A stretch of 9,658 bases of DNA from NCBI GenBank assembly GCA_903827075.1, contig CAIKGX010000209.1:1-9658 (forward strand), in the 5' to 3' direction. Below the pieces are notes generated by a model, which saw only the letters and a list, made by a program, of their open reading frames with translations, was not told the DNA's origin and ran no database searches. Positions 1 to 7,323 of this stretch are shown here, piece by piece. The position numbers were made by a program, and so were the translations under genes. Numbering within the stretch: position 1 is the first letter of the stretch; every line of letters begins with the position of its first letter. This DNA is from an uncultured beta proteobacterium (lineage in GTDB: Bacteria; Pseudomonadota; Gammaproteobacteria; Burkholderiales; Burkholderiaceae).

Positions 1-4
1 AAAG

Positions 5-697
5 TTATTTAAATAGGGTTTTTTGAGGAATACATAGCTCTTCCAGGACCTCATCAGGGCAACAAATCAGCTTTGCCCCCTGTTGAATAAGGTGGTGGCA
101 GCCCCTTGAGAGGGGGTTATTAATTGGGCCGGGCATGGCAAACACCTCACGGCCCATCTCCATGGCAAGTCTCGCGGTGATCAAGGAGCCAGACTGATTG
201 GCGGCTTCTATCACCACCACGCCGAGGGCTAGGGCTGCAATCAAGCGGTTGCGCTTAGGGAAATGGAAGGCTTTTGGGCCTGTTCCGGGCGCTAGCTCTG
301 AGATCAGCAAGCCCCTTTGCCTAATTCGATTGGCCAACCCCCAGTGTTCAGGGGGATAAACCACATCCACTCCAGTGCCACAAACAGCCAAGGTGGGGGC
401 GTCTAACGCTAGGTCTAATACCGCTCGGTGGGCGGCCCCATCAATGCCGCGCGCTAGTCCAGAGATGACGAGTAAGCCCGCTCTTGCTAGGCCTTGCGCA
501 AAAAACGAAGCGCTTTCTAAGCCAAATGGGGTGGCGGCACGCGAACCCACGATGGCAATCATGGGTAATTTCAGTAGCTCAATATCACCATATATATAGA
601 GCGAACTAGGGGGATCAAATAAATCATTAAGACGGGCCGGGTAAAGAGCGTCTTGTTTTGAAATTTTTACGATATTGGCGGTGTTCTCTGGGATCAT
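5..697 (-). CDS. dprA: DprA/Smf DNA-processing protein, core Rossmann-fold domain only
   Basis: DprA binds incoming single-stranded DNA in the cytoplasm during natural transformation, protects it and loads RecA. The 230-residue product is the DprA Rossmann core: a YP..L...DPP..LY lead-in (residues 19-34), the GSR phosphate-binding motif (51-53), SGLARGIDGAAH (79-90), GTGVDVVYP (107-115), HFPKRNRLI (145-153) and EAANQSGSLITAR (164-176). Usual proteobacterial DprA is about 360-380 residues. Here the N-terminal SAM/HhH-like domain is absent, and the protein stops just after the core without the C-terminal winged-helix (DML1-like) domain. The ATG at 697 is the only usable start: the frame upstream is open for 16 codons but has no start codon before a stop at 746-748, and divergent def follows at once. 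No good Shine-Dalgarno is visible. A C-terminal domain in another frame left of the window cannot be excluded. Family assignment is very secure; activity of this short form is inferred. Confidence 0.93.
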   Translation of the reverse strand: MIPENTANIVKISKQDALYPARLNDLFDPPSSLYIYGDIELLKLPMIAIVGSRAATPFGLESASFFAQGLARAGLLVISGLARGIDGAAHRAVLDLALDAPTLAVCGTGVDVVYPPEHWGLANRIRQRGLLISELAPGTGPKAFHFPKRNRLIAALALGVVVIEAANQSGSLITARLAMEMGREVFAMPGPINNPLSRGCHHLIQQGAKLICCPDEVLEELCIPQKTLFK

Positions 698-733
698 GGG
701 GCAATTCTGAGCCGCGGATAAATTTACACAATC

Positions 734-768
734 AGGACAGGCTGATTACTCTGTTGGATAATTCCTAC
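734..768 (+). promoter_or_regulatory. Candidate sigma-70 promoter for the def operon, possibly leaderless
   Basis: A -35-like AGGACA (734-739, four of six consensus bases) is followed by a 17-nt spacer and a TG-preceded -10-like GATAAT (757-762, five of six). Six bases separate the -10 from the def ATG at 769, so transcription would start at or next to the A of the start codon. No Shine-Dalgarno precedes that ATG, which agrees with a leaderless message. It lies in the 71-nt gap between divergent dprA and def. Position and spacing are seen directly; function is inferred. Confidence 0.45.
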
Positions 769-1284
769 ATGGCTTTATTAACAGTACTTTGCTATCCGGA
801 TCCGCGCTTACATAAGGTTGCTAAACCTGTGGCGCAAGTAGATGCACGCATTAAAAAAATTGTGGCAGATATGGCGCAGACAATGTACGAGGCCCCTGGC
901 GTGGGCTTAGCCGCAACTCAGGTTGATATTCATGAGCGCATACTGGTGATTGATGTTTCCGATAGCCAAGATGAGCTCAGGGTATTTATTAACCCAGAGT
1001 TGGTATGGGTTAGCCCCGAAACAAAATCGTGGCGGGAAGGCTGCCTTTCAGTGCCAGAGTATTACGACGAAGTAGAGCGGCCTGATGTGATTCGTGTGAG
1101 GGCCTTGGGTCTTGACGGCAAAGAATTTGAAGTGGAGGCGGATGGCCTCCTCTCAGTTTGTTTGCAACATGAGATGGACCACCTACAGGGCAAGGTTTTT
1201 GTAGAGCACCTCTCTATGTTGAAACGCAATCGGATTTCTCTCAAAATGAAAAAGCGCGCTAAAGAGTTAGTGGGTCAGCGCTAA
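769..1284 (+). CDS. def: Peptide deformylase
   Basis: This metalloenzyme removes the formyl group from the N-terminal formyl-methionine of nascent proteins at the ribosome exit. The 171-residue length matches the family. All three signature motifs are present: GVGLAATQ (44-51), EGCLSVP (90-96) and QHEMDH (133-138). C92, H134 and H138 are the expected metal ligands and E135 the catalytic acid, equivalent to C90, H132, H136 and E133 of the E. coli enzyme. The C-terminal helix is Lys/Arg-rich, as usual. I chose the ATG at 769 because homology begins there (MALLTVLCYPDPRL). An in-frame TTG at 658 would add 37 unrelated residues and overlap dprA. fmt follows after 9 nt, the classical def-fmt pair, where Fmt adds the group this enzyme removes. 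The gene opens the operon. Confidence 0.97.
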   Translation: MALLTVLCYPDPRLHKVAKPVAQVDARIKKIVADMAQTMYEAPGVGLAATQVDIHERILVIDVSDSQDELRVFINPELVWVSPETKSWREGCLSVPEYYDEVERPDVIRVRALGLDGKEFEVEADGLLSVCLQHEMDHLQGKVFVEHLSMLKRNRISLKMKKRAKELVGQR

Positions 1285-1293
1285 GCGCCGCCG

Positions 1294-2289
1294 ATGAAGA
1301 TTGTTTTTGCTGGAACCCCTCAGTTTGCTGCGCATGCAATGTGCGCATTGGATGCTGCTGGACACGAAATTGTGATGGCTCTTACGCAACCCGATCGCCC
1401 CGCCGGCAGAGGAATGCAAGTACATGCAAGTCCAGTCAAAACATTTGCCATAGAAAAAAATATTCCGGTATTGCAACCAGAAACCTTAAAGCGAAATAGT
1501 GTAGATCTGCAAAAAAAAGCGCAAGCAAGCGAAGCTTATGATCGCTTGAGCCAAATGGATTTTGATGTAATGGTAGTGGTTGCCTATGGCTTAATCCTTC
1601 CGCAAGATATATTGGATATTGCAGAGCGCAAAGGGCGATACGGCTGTTTTAATATTCATGCCTCTTTGTTGCCTCGTTGGCGTGGCGCCGCACCTATTCA
1701 GCGCGCTATTGAATCTGGAGATACCAAAACGGGGGTGAGCATCATGCAGATGGATGCTGGCCTAGATACGGGCGATACCGTTCTCGTCAAGGAGATATCT
1801 ATAGCTGCGAATGAAACCAGTGCAAGCTTGCACGATCGCCTTGCAACCTTGGGGGCAGACCTCATGGTAGAAACATTGGCTCTTTTAAATCAAGGAGTGG
1901 CGCTCAATAGAATCCCACAAGCAGTAGCTGGAATTACCTATGCCGAAAAAATATTAAAGAATGAAGCGGAAATTGATTGGTCATTAAGTGCTATAGAAAT
2001 TGATCGACGCATTCGAGCGTTCAATCCCTTTCCTGGATCGACCAGCCCCACCAACAAAGAAGTTTTTAAGTTTTGGAAATCTGCCGTGCCAACAGGTCTG
2101 TCTTTTTCAAAGACGGGCGCGCTTGGAGAGGTTTTAGATGTTGAGGGCGATGATGTTTATATTCAATGCGGTGAAGGCGTGATTGCAATACAAGAAATGC
2201 AAAAGCCGGGAGGCAAAAAAATGGCTGCAAGCGCCTGCCTAAAACCATACCATTCACCAAAACAAACAATGCAGTTTCTAAAGGAATAG
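1294..2289 (+). CDS. fmt: Methionyl-tRNA formyltransferase
   Basis: The enzyme formylates Met-tRNA(fMet) with 10-formyltetrahydrofolate, making the initiator tRNA for bacterial translation. The 331-residue protein has the N-terminal formyltransferase Rossmann domain with FAGTPQFA (5-12) and TQPDRPAGRG (31-40), then NIHASLLPRWRGAAPI from residue 120 and MDAGLDTGD (153-161). N120, H122 and D158 match the catalytic N106, H108 and D144 of E. coli Fmt. The C-terminal OB-like tRNA-binding domain begins near residue 220 and contains IDWSLSA and IRAFNPFPG. It is somewhat longer than the E. coli enzyme, through small insertions at about residues 70-85 and 112-117, outside the catalytic motifs. No Shine-Dalgarno is evident; the start lies 9 nt after the def stop, so translational coupling is likely. 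The rsmB start follows after a single base. Confidence 0.97.
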   Translation: MKIVFAGTPQFAAHAMCALDAAGHEIVMALTQPDRPAGRGMQVHASPVKTFAIEKNIPVLQPETLKRNSVDLQKKAQASEAYDRLSQMDFDVMVVVAYGLILPQDILDIAERKGRYGCFNIHASLLPRWRGAAPIQRAIESGDTKTGVSIMQMDAGLDTGDTVLVKEISIAANETSASLHDRLATLGADLMVETLALLNQGVALNRIPQAVAGITYAEKILKNEAEIDWSLSAIEIDRRIRAFNPFPGSTSPTNKEVFKFWKSAVPTGLSFSKTGALGEVLDVEGDDVYIQCGEGVIAIQEMQKPGGKKMAASACLKPYHSPKQTMQFLKE

Positions 2290-2293
2290 TTTG
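2281..2293 (+). promoter_or_regulatory. Ribosome binding site supporting the TTG start of rsmB
   Basis: AAGGA at 2281-2285 lies 5 nt upstream of the TTG at 2291, within the last codons of fmt. This spacing supports TTG rather than the ATG at 2336 as the rsmB start. The residues between the two (RSLPLSEA) also resemble the start region of related RsmB proteins. Confidence 0.6.
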
Positions 2294-3607
2294 ACTGATC
2301 AAAAAACACCACGTAGTTTGCCACTCTCAGAAGCAATGACAATTGCCGCACAGGCAATTAGCGAAGTGATTGAGGGGCGATCTCTCACGGAGGTGTTAGA
2401 TCAACTAGATGCCCACGAGCGGCCTATTGTGCAGAGCTTAACTTTTGATACTCTGCGTAAATGGGTGCGCTCACATGAGCTCATTAAACAATTTGTCCCT
2501 AAAGCACCTCCACCTGAAGTAGATCATTTATTAAGTGTGGCTATTGCCTTATTTCTTCAGAGCAATTCAGACGGAAAGGGTTACGCAGCACACACGATTG
2601 TTGACCAGGCGGTGCGCTCTTGCGATGAATATGAGCCAACGATGTATGCCAAGGGTATGGTGAACGCAGTCTTGCGCAAGGTGAGTTTGCTTGTTCAGCC
2701 CCCCGAGGGAGAGAAGCGTTATCCGCCCGACCCCATTTCCATGTTCCTTCCACCCTGGTGGCGCGCTAGCCTGAAAAAGAATTACCCCAAAGCATGGCAA
2801 GCGATGCTAATTCAGCAAGCTCAGCGCGCACCTCTGATACTCAGAGTCAATGCGCGGCAATATACGCGCGATGAATACCAGTCCTTGCTAAGTCAAGCGG
2901 GTATTCCTTCGCAGCCTATTGAAGAGCTTGCCGGCATCAAGCTAAATTCTGCTTTGTTATTGCATGCCCCAGTCCCTGTTGTCGAGTTACCTGGTTTTTA
3001 TAGCGGCGCAGTTTCTGTTCAAGATGCCGGCGCTCAGTTGGCGGCTATTTTGCTCGACCCACAAGCTGGCGAGCGGGTGCTGGATGCTTGTGCAGCACCT
3101 GGTGGCAAAACTGCCCATCTCTTGGAGTTGGCAGACTGTGAGATGGTGGCACTAGAGCTTGATGGAGCGCGCTTAGGAAAAATTGGCGGCAATCTTGATC
3201 GCCTACGCTTACATTCGGATTTGGTAAGGGTGATTAGGGGTGATGCATCAAAGGCGGCTTGGTGGGATGGAAAGCCATTTGACAAAATTTTGCTTGATGC
3301 GCCTTGTTCAGCCTCAGGAATAGTTGCGCGCCATCCTGATATTCCCTTTTTAAGACGTGAGGCAGATATCTGGACTTTACAGCAAAGGCAGCGCGCCATC
3401 TTGACGCAGGCATGGAAGATGTTAAATCCAGAGGGGCTGCTTTTATACGTCACCTGTTCAGTGTTTCCCGAGGAGGGAGAACACCAGGCGATTTGGTTTG
3501 CGGCGGAGCATAGCAATGCGTTACGATTAAGCGCCCCAGGGCAGATTTTGCCTACCGAGGTAAATGATGGTTTTTACTATGCTTTGTTTAAGAAAAAAGG
3601 GCCATGA
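2291..3607 (+). CDS. rsmB: 16S rRNA (cytosine(967)-C5)-methyltransferase
   Basis: RsmB (Sun/Fmu) uses S-adenosylmethionine to make m5C967 in 16S rRNA. The 438-residue protein begins with a NusB-like RNA-binding domain (about 12-131, with AAHTIVDQAV and MVNAVLRK). A linker with RVNARQYTRDEY follows, then the methyltransferase domain. That domain shows SVQDAGAQ, the SAM-binding DACAAPGGKT (265-274), DAPCSASG with motif IV Cys339, and VTCSVFPEE with the motif VI nucleophile Cys389. HPDIPFLRR and DGFYYA are also typical of RsmB. Length is normal. The start is a TTG one base after the fmt stop, with AAGGA at proper spacing; an ATG at 2336 would drop 15 residues. The stop overlaps the next start as ATGA. 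Proline codons are almost never CCG here (1 of 33 by hand count), useful as a host reference. Confidence 0.96.
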   Translation: MTDQKTPRSLPLSEAMTIAAQAISEVIEGRSLTEVLDQLDAHERPIVQSLTFDTLRKWVRSHELIKQFVPKAPPPEVDHLLSVAIALFLQSNSDGKGYAAHTIVDQAVRSCDEYEPTMYAKGMVNAVLRKVSLLVQPPEGEKRYPPDPISMFLPPWWRASLKKNYPKAWQAMLIQQAQRAPLILRVNARQYTRDEYQSLLSQAGIPSQPIEELAGIKLNSALLLHAPVPVVELPGFYSGAVSVQDAGAQLAAILLDPQAGERVLDACAAPGGKTAHLLELADCEMVALELDGARLGKIGGNLDRLRLHSDLVRVIRGDASKAAWWDGKPFDKILLDAPCSASGIVARHPDIPFLRREADIWTLQQRQRAILTQAWKMLNPEGLLLYVTCSVFPEEGEHQAIWFAAEHSNALRLSAPGQILPTEVNDGFYYALFKKKGP

Positions 3608-4185
3608 GCCAAGGCATTAAACAATTCATCTTCGCTGGTTTGCTACTGCTGGGAATATTTTCAGGGGCTGCAAATGCAGAAGGGATCAAAATTAAATCCG
3701 TTGAATTGGAGCGGGTGGATAACGACTGGCTCTTAAATGCGGCGTTTCAGATTGAGCTCACACCCGGTTTAGAAGATGCAGTTCAAAAAGGGGTTGTACT
3801 GTATTTTCAAACGGAGTTTGAATTAACTCGCTCCCGTTGGTACTGGTTTGAAGAAAAGCCTGCATTTGCTCAGCGCCAAACCCGCCTCTCTTATCAGCCT
3901 TTGACTCAGCAATACAGAATTTCATCCGAAGGATTTTCCTTTTCAGCAAGAACGATCTCTGAGGCTTTGCAGGCGGTGGGCAGTATTGGTGGTTGGCGGG
4001 TGATTGATAACAATCAAATTGATCCAAGTAAGTCTTATTCTGCCGCCCTTCGAATGACGCTGGATTTGAGTAAGCTACCAAAACCATTTCAGGTTAATGC
4101 TTTAAACAATCGAGATTGGAATGTCTCTAGCGATTGGTTGCGCTTCCCTTTCCTGCCTAGCGGTCCTAATCTCATAAAACGATGA
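3604..4185 (+). CDS. DUF4390 family exported protein
   Basis: This is a 193-residue protein of the DUF4390 family, function unknown to me. The N-terminus is a clear Sec signal peptide: a short basic start (K6), a hydrophobic stretch at 8-23, and an ANA-E cleavage site after residue 25. The mature protein of about 168 residues has no further membrane segment, so a periplasmic location is predicted. It is probably beta-rich, with W/Y-rich strands such as SRWYWFEEK and a conserved-looking end (LDLSKLPKPFQVNAL...WNVSSDWLRF). Its ATG overlaps the rsmB stop and its stop overlaps the ntrY start, both as ATGA, so it is translationally coupled on each side. Position directly before a membrane sensor kinase suggests a role linked to envelope sensing by NtrY, but that is inference. 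Confidence 0.88.
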   Translation: MSQGIKQFIFAGLLLLGIFSGAANAEGIKIKSVELERVDNDWLLNAAFQIELTPGLEDAVQKGVVLYFQTEFELTRSRWYWFEEKPAFAQRQTRLSYQPLTQQYRISSEGFSFSARTISEALQAVGSIGGWRVIDNNQIDPSKSYSAALRMTLDLSKLPKPFQVNALNNRDWNVSSDWLRFPFLPSGPNLIKR

Positions 4186-6494
4186 AGAGTCCGAGCGCCT
4201 CTCTCCGCCTCCGTTTTTTCCAAAGAGATGCTTGGAAGAGGCGCGCCCTTCCTATTGCAATGACTGCTATTGGCACATTTGCTCTATTGCTACTTATATT
4301 GCTATCAATTGCCTCTTCCAATACAGAGTTTTTTGATAACTATTTCATCTGGCTTTATACGGCCAACATAGTTGTTGGCATCTGTTTGACTGCTGTGATC
4401 CTGACCTTGGTTATTGTGATTGCGATACGGTGGCATAAGGGTCGTTTTGGCACTCGTTTAATAGCAAAATTGGCCATGATTTTTGCTTTGGTTGGCGTAG
4501 TCCCGGGTTTAATCTTGTATGGGGTTTCCTTGCAATTCGTCTCACGCAGTATTGAAACCTGGTTTGACGTTAAGGTGGAATCTGCTCTTGAGGCTGGCCT
4601 AGAGCTAGGGCGCGCCACCCTAAGCACTTCACTCATAGAGTTGCAAGATGATGGAAGGATAGTTGCCAACCAGATTCAGAGTATCCCCAACCATGCAAGC
4701 CCTGCAGAATTAACCTTATTGCTCTCGCGCTTACGAGATCAGCTGGGCGTTCAAGAAATTACGATCTTCAATAGTAGGCAAACACTCATTGCAACGGCAA
4801 CATCAAGCGCAAGCCCAAAGCCATCTGCACCACCCAGCCTAGAGGCCATGAAACAATCTTCCACCTTAAAGGGCTCCGGCTTTATTGATGAGCCTCAAAG
4901 CGCTGGTGGGTCGCAAGTTTATCGATTGCGTGCAGTCATTCCGCTGGTGAAGGAGCGACCCCCCAGTGGGCGGGGATTCGGTTTAAGTATCCAAAATCAA
5001 AAAGAGCTTTGGTACTTGCAGCTGGTTAAATCAGTACCAGAGGGCATTACTAAAAACACCTTAGCAGTGCAGGCTGCTTACAGTGATTATCAAGAAAAAT
5101 CATTGGGTCGCACGGGCTTACGAAAAATGTTTGTGGGCACATTAACGCTCACATTATTTTTTGCTTTATTTGTTGCGGTTACCTTAGCGCTAACTCTTGG
5201 ACGACAGTTAGCCAGACCTTTGTTGATGTTGCTCAAAGGAACCCAGGCCGTCGCACAGGGGGACTTGTCTCCCAAGCCGGAATTGGATACCGGCGATGAG
5301 CTGGGAATGTTGACTCGTCAATTTAATGTAATGACTAGACAGCTGGCTGACACCCGCACTTCTTTGCAAGAATCCAAAACCTTCCTAGAAACTGTTCTTG
5401 GCAGCTTAACTGCGGGCGTTTGTATTTTCGATAAAAACTTCAACGTGGTTTCAAGTAATGCAGGGGCAGATAGAATTTTTGGTAAAGACTTAACTGAGTT
5501 TGATGGGCGGCCACTAAGCGATAGCCCCACGCTAGTAGAGTTTGAGCAGGCCATAAAGGAAGGTTTTGCTACATTGAAATTGGCTGTGGTTGGTGAGGGC
5601 GCTAAACCAGGGGCCCATCATTCACCACCGGTTTGGCAAAAACAGATTCAATTACATACCACCAATGAGTTTGAGAATGAGCTTGGCGTCACTTTATTTA
5701 TTCGGGGAACGGAGCTGACATCCGACCTTCGTATGGTGGTGTTTGATGACATTACCGACGTAGTCAGTGCGCAACGTTCAATAGCATGGAGCGAGGTGGC
5801 AAGGCGCCTAGCACATGAAATTAAAAATCCTCTGACCCCTATACAGCTCTCAGCAGAGAGGCTACAGCATAAGCTGGCGGGTAAGTTAAGTCCGGAGCAT
5901 GAGGAGATGATGAATCGTAGCACTGAAACCATCATTGGCCAGGTGCAGGCTATGAAAGAAATGGTGAATGATTTTAGGGATTTTGCTAAAACACCTGCAC
6001 CGCAATTAAAGGCCGTCTCTATTAATACTTTGACTTCAGAGATCCTGGGTTTGTATGAAGGTAGCCCCCTCCATACCAATTTAGATCCACATTGCCCTGA
6101 TATTTTGGGGGACTCTACCCAGCTAAGGCAGGTAATACACAATCTTTTACAAAATGCCCAAGATGCGACTCTTGAGGGTGAGCATCAAGGTGCACCAGTG
6201 GAAGTAAAAACAGAGCTAGTCCCTTATGGTGAACTCAATGGAGTGGTGCAAAATGCAGTGCGACTCACAATAAGTGATAGTGGATCTGGTTTTCCAGCTA
6301 AGATATTGGCAAGAGCATTTGAGCCATATGTCACGACAAAGAGTAAGGGCACCGGTTTAGGTTTGGCGGTGGTGAAGAAAATCATTGACGATCATGGTGC
6401 CAAAATTGAAATACGGAATCGTATGCAGGGGGAAGAAGTGGTCGGAGCACGGGTATCAATTTTGTTTATGAATCTCGCAAATGAGGCAACATAA
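4182..6494 (+). CDS. ntrY: NtrY-type membrane sensor histidine kinase
   Basis: This 770-residue kinase autophosphorylates on histidine and should pass the phosphate to the NtrX protein encoded next. Membrane segments lie at about 24-45, 56-83 and 94-119. An extracytoplasmic region runs to about 314, and a fourth segment spans about 316-340. A HAMP domain (about 343-390, with GDLSPKPELDTGDELG) and a PAS domain (about 398-510, with VLGSLTAGVCIFD) follow. The HisKA motif RRLAHEIKNPLTPIQLSAERL-like region carries phospho-acceptor H545. The ATPase domain has the N box NLLQNAQDA (N654, N658), G1 DSGSGFP (699-705) and G2 GTGLGLAVVKKI from residue 723. All catalytic motifs are intact. The start overlaps the DUF4390 stop (ATGA) without a strong ribosome site. 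NtrY relatives are tied to nitrogen or redox/respiratory control; the signal here is unknown. Confidence 0.94.
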   Translation: MKSPSASLRLRFFQRDAWKRRALPIAMTAIGTFALLLLILLSIASSNTEFFDNYFIWLYTANIVVGICLTAVILTLVIVIAIRWHKGRFGTRLIAKLAMIFALVGVVPGLILYGVSLQFVSRSIETWFDVKVESALEAGLELGRATLSTSLIELQDDGRIVANQIQSIPNHASPAELTLLLSRLRDQLGVQEITIFNSRQTLIATATSSASPKPSAPPSLEAMKQSSTLKGSGFIDEPQSAGGSQVYRLRAVIPLVKERPPSGRGFGLSIQNQKELWYLQLVKSVPEGITKNTLAVQAAYSDYQEKSLGRTGLRKMFVGTLTLTLFFALFVAVTLALTLGRQLARPLLMLLKGTQAVAQGDLSPKPELDTGDELGMLTRQFNVMTRQLADTRTSLQESKTFLETVLGSLTAGVCIFDKNFNVVSSNAGADRIFGKDLTEFDGRPLSDSPTLVEFEQAIKEGFATLKLAVVGEGAKPGAHHSPPVWQKQIQLHTTNEFENELGVTLFIRGTELTSDLRMVVFDDITDVVSAQRSIAWSEVARRLAHEIKNPLTPIQLSAERLQHKLAGKLSPEHEEMMNRSTETIIGQVQAMKEMVNDFRDFAKTPAPQLKAVSINTLTSEILGLYEGSPLHTNLDPHCPDILGDSTQLRQVIHNLLQNAQDATLEGEHQGAPVEVKTELVPYGELNGVVQNAVRLTISDSGSGFPAKILARAFEPYVTTKSKGTGLGLAVVKKIIDDHGAKIEIRNRMQGEEVVGARVSILFMNLANEAT

Positions 6495-6496
6495 GA

Positions 6497-7180
6497 ATGG
6501 CTAGTATTTTGGTGGTCGATGATGAGATGGGAATTCGGGAGCTTCTCAATGAGATTCTGACCGATGAAGGCCACACTGTGTACGCGGCAGAAAGTGCGAT
6601 TCAAGCGCGCACTATTCGTGAGCAAATGCGCCCAGACTTGGTTTTGTTGGATATTTGGATGCCAGATACAGATGGCATTACATTGCTAAAAGAGTGGTCT
6701 AAATCTGGCCAGCTCACAATGCCAGTAGTAATGATGTCTGGCCACGCTACCATTGATACGGCTGTAGAGGCCACTCGTATTGGCGCGATGAACTTTTTGG
6801 AAAAGCCGATTGCCCTTCAAAAATTATTGAAAACGGTGAATAAGGCCCTTGAAAGCTCCCCTAAGTATATTGAGCCAGCCGAAGATAAATTACCTCAGTC
6901 AGCCCCCTCGACAAGCCCAAGCGCTAAACCCTCTAGCAATGAACAACCAGCCCCCCCTGAGGCTGGTGAGTACATTAGCGGGATTGCAAAGAGCTACTTT
7001 GATCTGCCATTGCGTGAGGCCAGGGATTTATTTGAAAAAGCCTATTTTGAGCACCAGATGATCATTATGGGCGGTAGCATGACCAAAATATCTGAGTACA
7101 CGGGATTAGAAAGAACCCATCTATATCGCAAGCTCAAGGCTTTGGGCATAGATACCTCACGCAATAAGGGTGAGCAATAA
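6497..7180 (+). CDS. ntrX: NtrX-like response regulator, receiver plus Fis-type HTH, no AAA+ domain
   Basis: This is the partner of the preceding NtrY; the stop and start are 2 nt apart and a GAGG lies at 6483-6486. Residues 1-119 form a CheY-like receiver with the acidic pair D8/D9, phospho-acceptor D52 (LLDIWMPD), S81 and K103 (FLEKPI). A Pro/Ser/Ala-rich linker follows at about 120-158. A conserved helical stretch (LPLREARDLFEKAYFEHQ, 170-187) leads into a Fis-type helix-turn-helix (about 194-218, TGLERTHLYRKLKALGI). At 227 residues it is about half the length of classical NtrX/NtrC. The whole sigma-54-activating AAA+ ATPase is missing: there is no Walker A and no GAFTGA loop. It should therefore bind DNA and act at sigma-70 promoters as activator or repressor. 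The linker is smooth and in frame, so this looks like a stable architecture rather than a fresh deletion. Confidence 0.9.
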   Translation: MASILVVDDEMGIRELLNEILTDEGHTVYAAESAIQARTIREQMRPDLVLLDIWMPDTDGITLLKEWSKSGQLTMPVVMMSGHATIDTAVEATRIGAMNFLEKPIALQKLLKTVNKALESSPKYIEPAEDKLPQSAPSTSPSAKPSSNEQPAPPEAGEYISGIAKSYFDLPLREARDLFEKAYFEHQMIIMGGSMTKISEYTGLERTHLYRKLKALGIDTSRNKGEQ

Positions 7181-7226
7181 GGCCTTAAGCGAATCATTTG
7201 CCATAAGCGGCTGGAATTTATTCTTT

Positions 7227-7236
7227 ACGCTAGCGT
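7227..7236. repeat. Perfect 10-bp palindrome in the ntrX-ycaO gap
   Basis: ACGCTAGCGT is identical on both strands and lies 47 nt after the ntrX stop. It has no loop, so it is not a terminator; it could be a dimeric protein-binding site or chance. The rest of the 143-nt gap holds the candidate promoter and inverted repeat listed separately. Confidence 0.4.
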
Positions 7237-7247
7237 TTGTTGAAGGC

Positions 7248-7271
7248 ATTGATGCATTACATCGCATCGAT
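7248..7271. repeat. Inverted repeat overlapping the candidate ycaO promoter
   Basis: ATTGATGC (7248-7255) and GCATCGAT (7264-7271) are inverted copies with one mismatch (a U-G pair in RNA), separated by 8 nt. No T-run follows, so a terminator is unlikely. The repeat covers the -35 box and spacer of the promoter candidate, a typical place for an operator. Function is inferred. Confidence 0.4.
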
Positions 7272-7276
7272 ATAAC
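7249..7276 (+). promoter_or_regulatory. Candidate sigma-70 promoter for the OsmC-YcaO gene
   Basis: TTGATG (7249-7254, four of six) and TATAAC (7271-7276, five of six) are 16 nt apart and would start transcription near 7283, giving a leader of about 40 nt. The 143-nt gap from ntrX makes a separate promoter plausible. The gene's ATG has no clear Shine-Dalgarno. Confidence 0.35.
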
Positions 7277-7323
7277 AATCGAGTAGCGCCCACATTGTTT
7301 GTCTATCATTTTGAATTTATCCC

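Noticed and set aside
658..768. N-terminal extension of def from a TTG at 658
   Set aside because: The extra 37 residues do not resemble deformylases, overlap dprA on the other strand, and lie upstream of the natural family start at 769.
3034..3516. 160-codon open frame antisense to rsmB
   Set aside because: It is a reverse-strand shadow of a strongly conserved gene, with low-complexity Ser/Arg-rich content and no recognisable domain.
5648..6142. 164-codon open frame antisense to ntrY
   Set aside because: It lies wholly within the conserved kinase region and shows no motif or ribosome site of its own.
7181..7226. Terminator after ntrX; also the near-direct repeat CCTTAAGCG (7183-7191) / CCATAAGCG (7201-7209)
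   Set aside because: There is no GC-rich stem followed by a T-run, and two 9-mers differing by one base are too little to call a repeat element.
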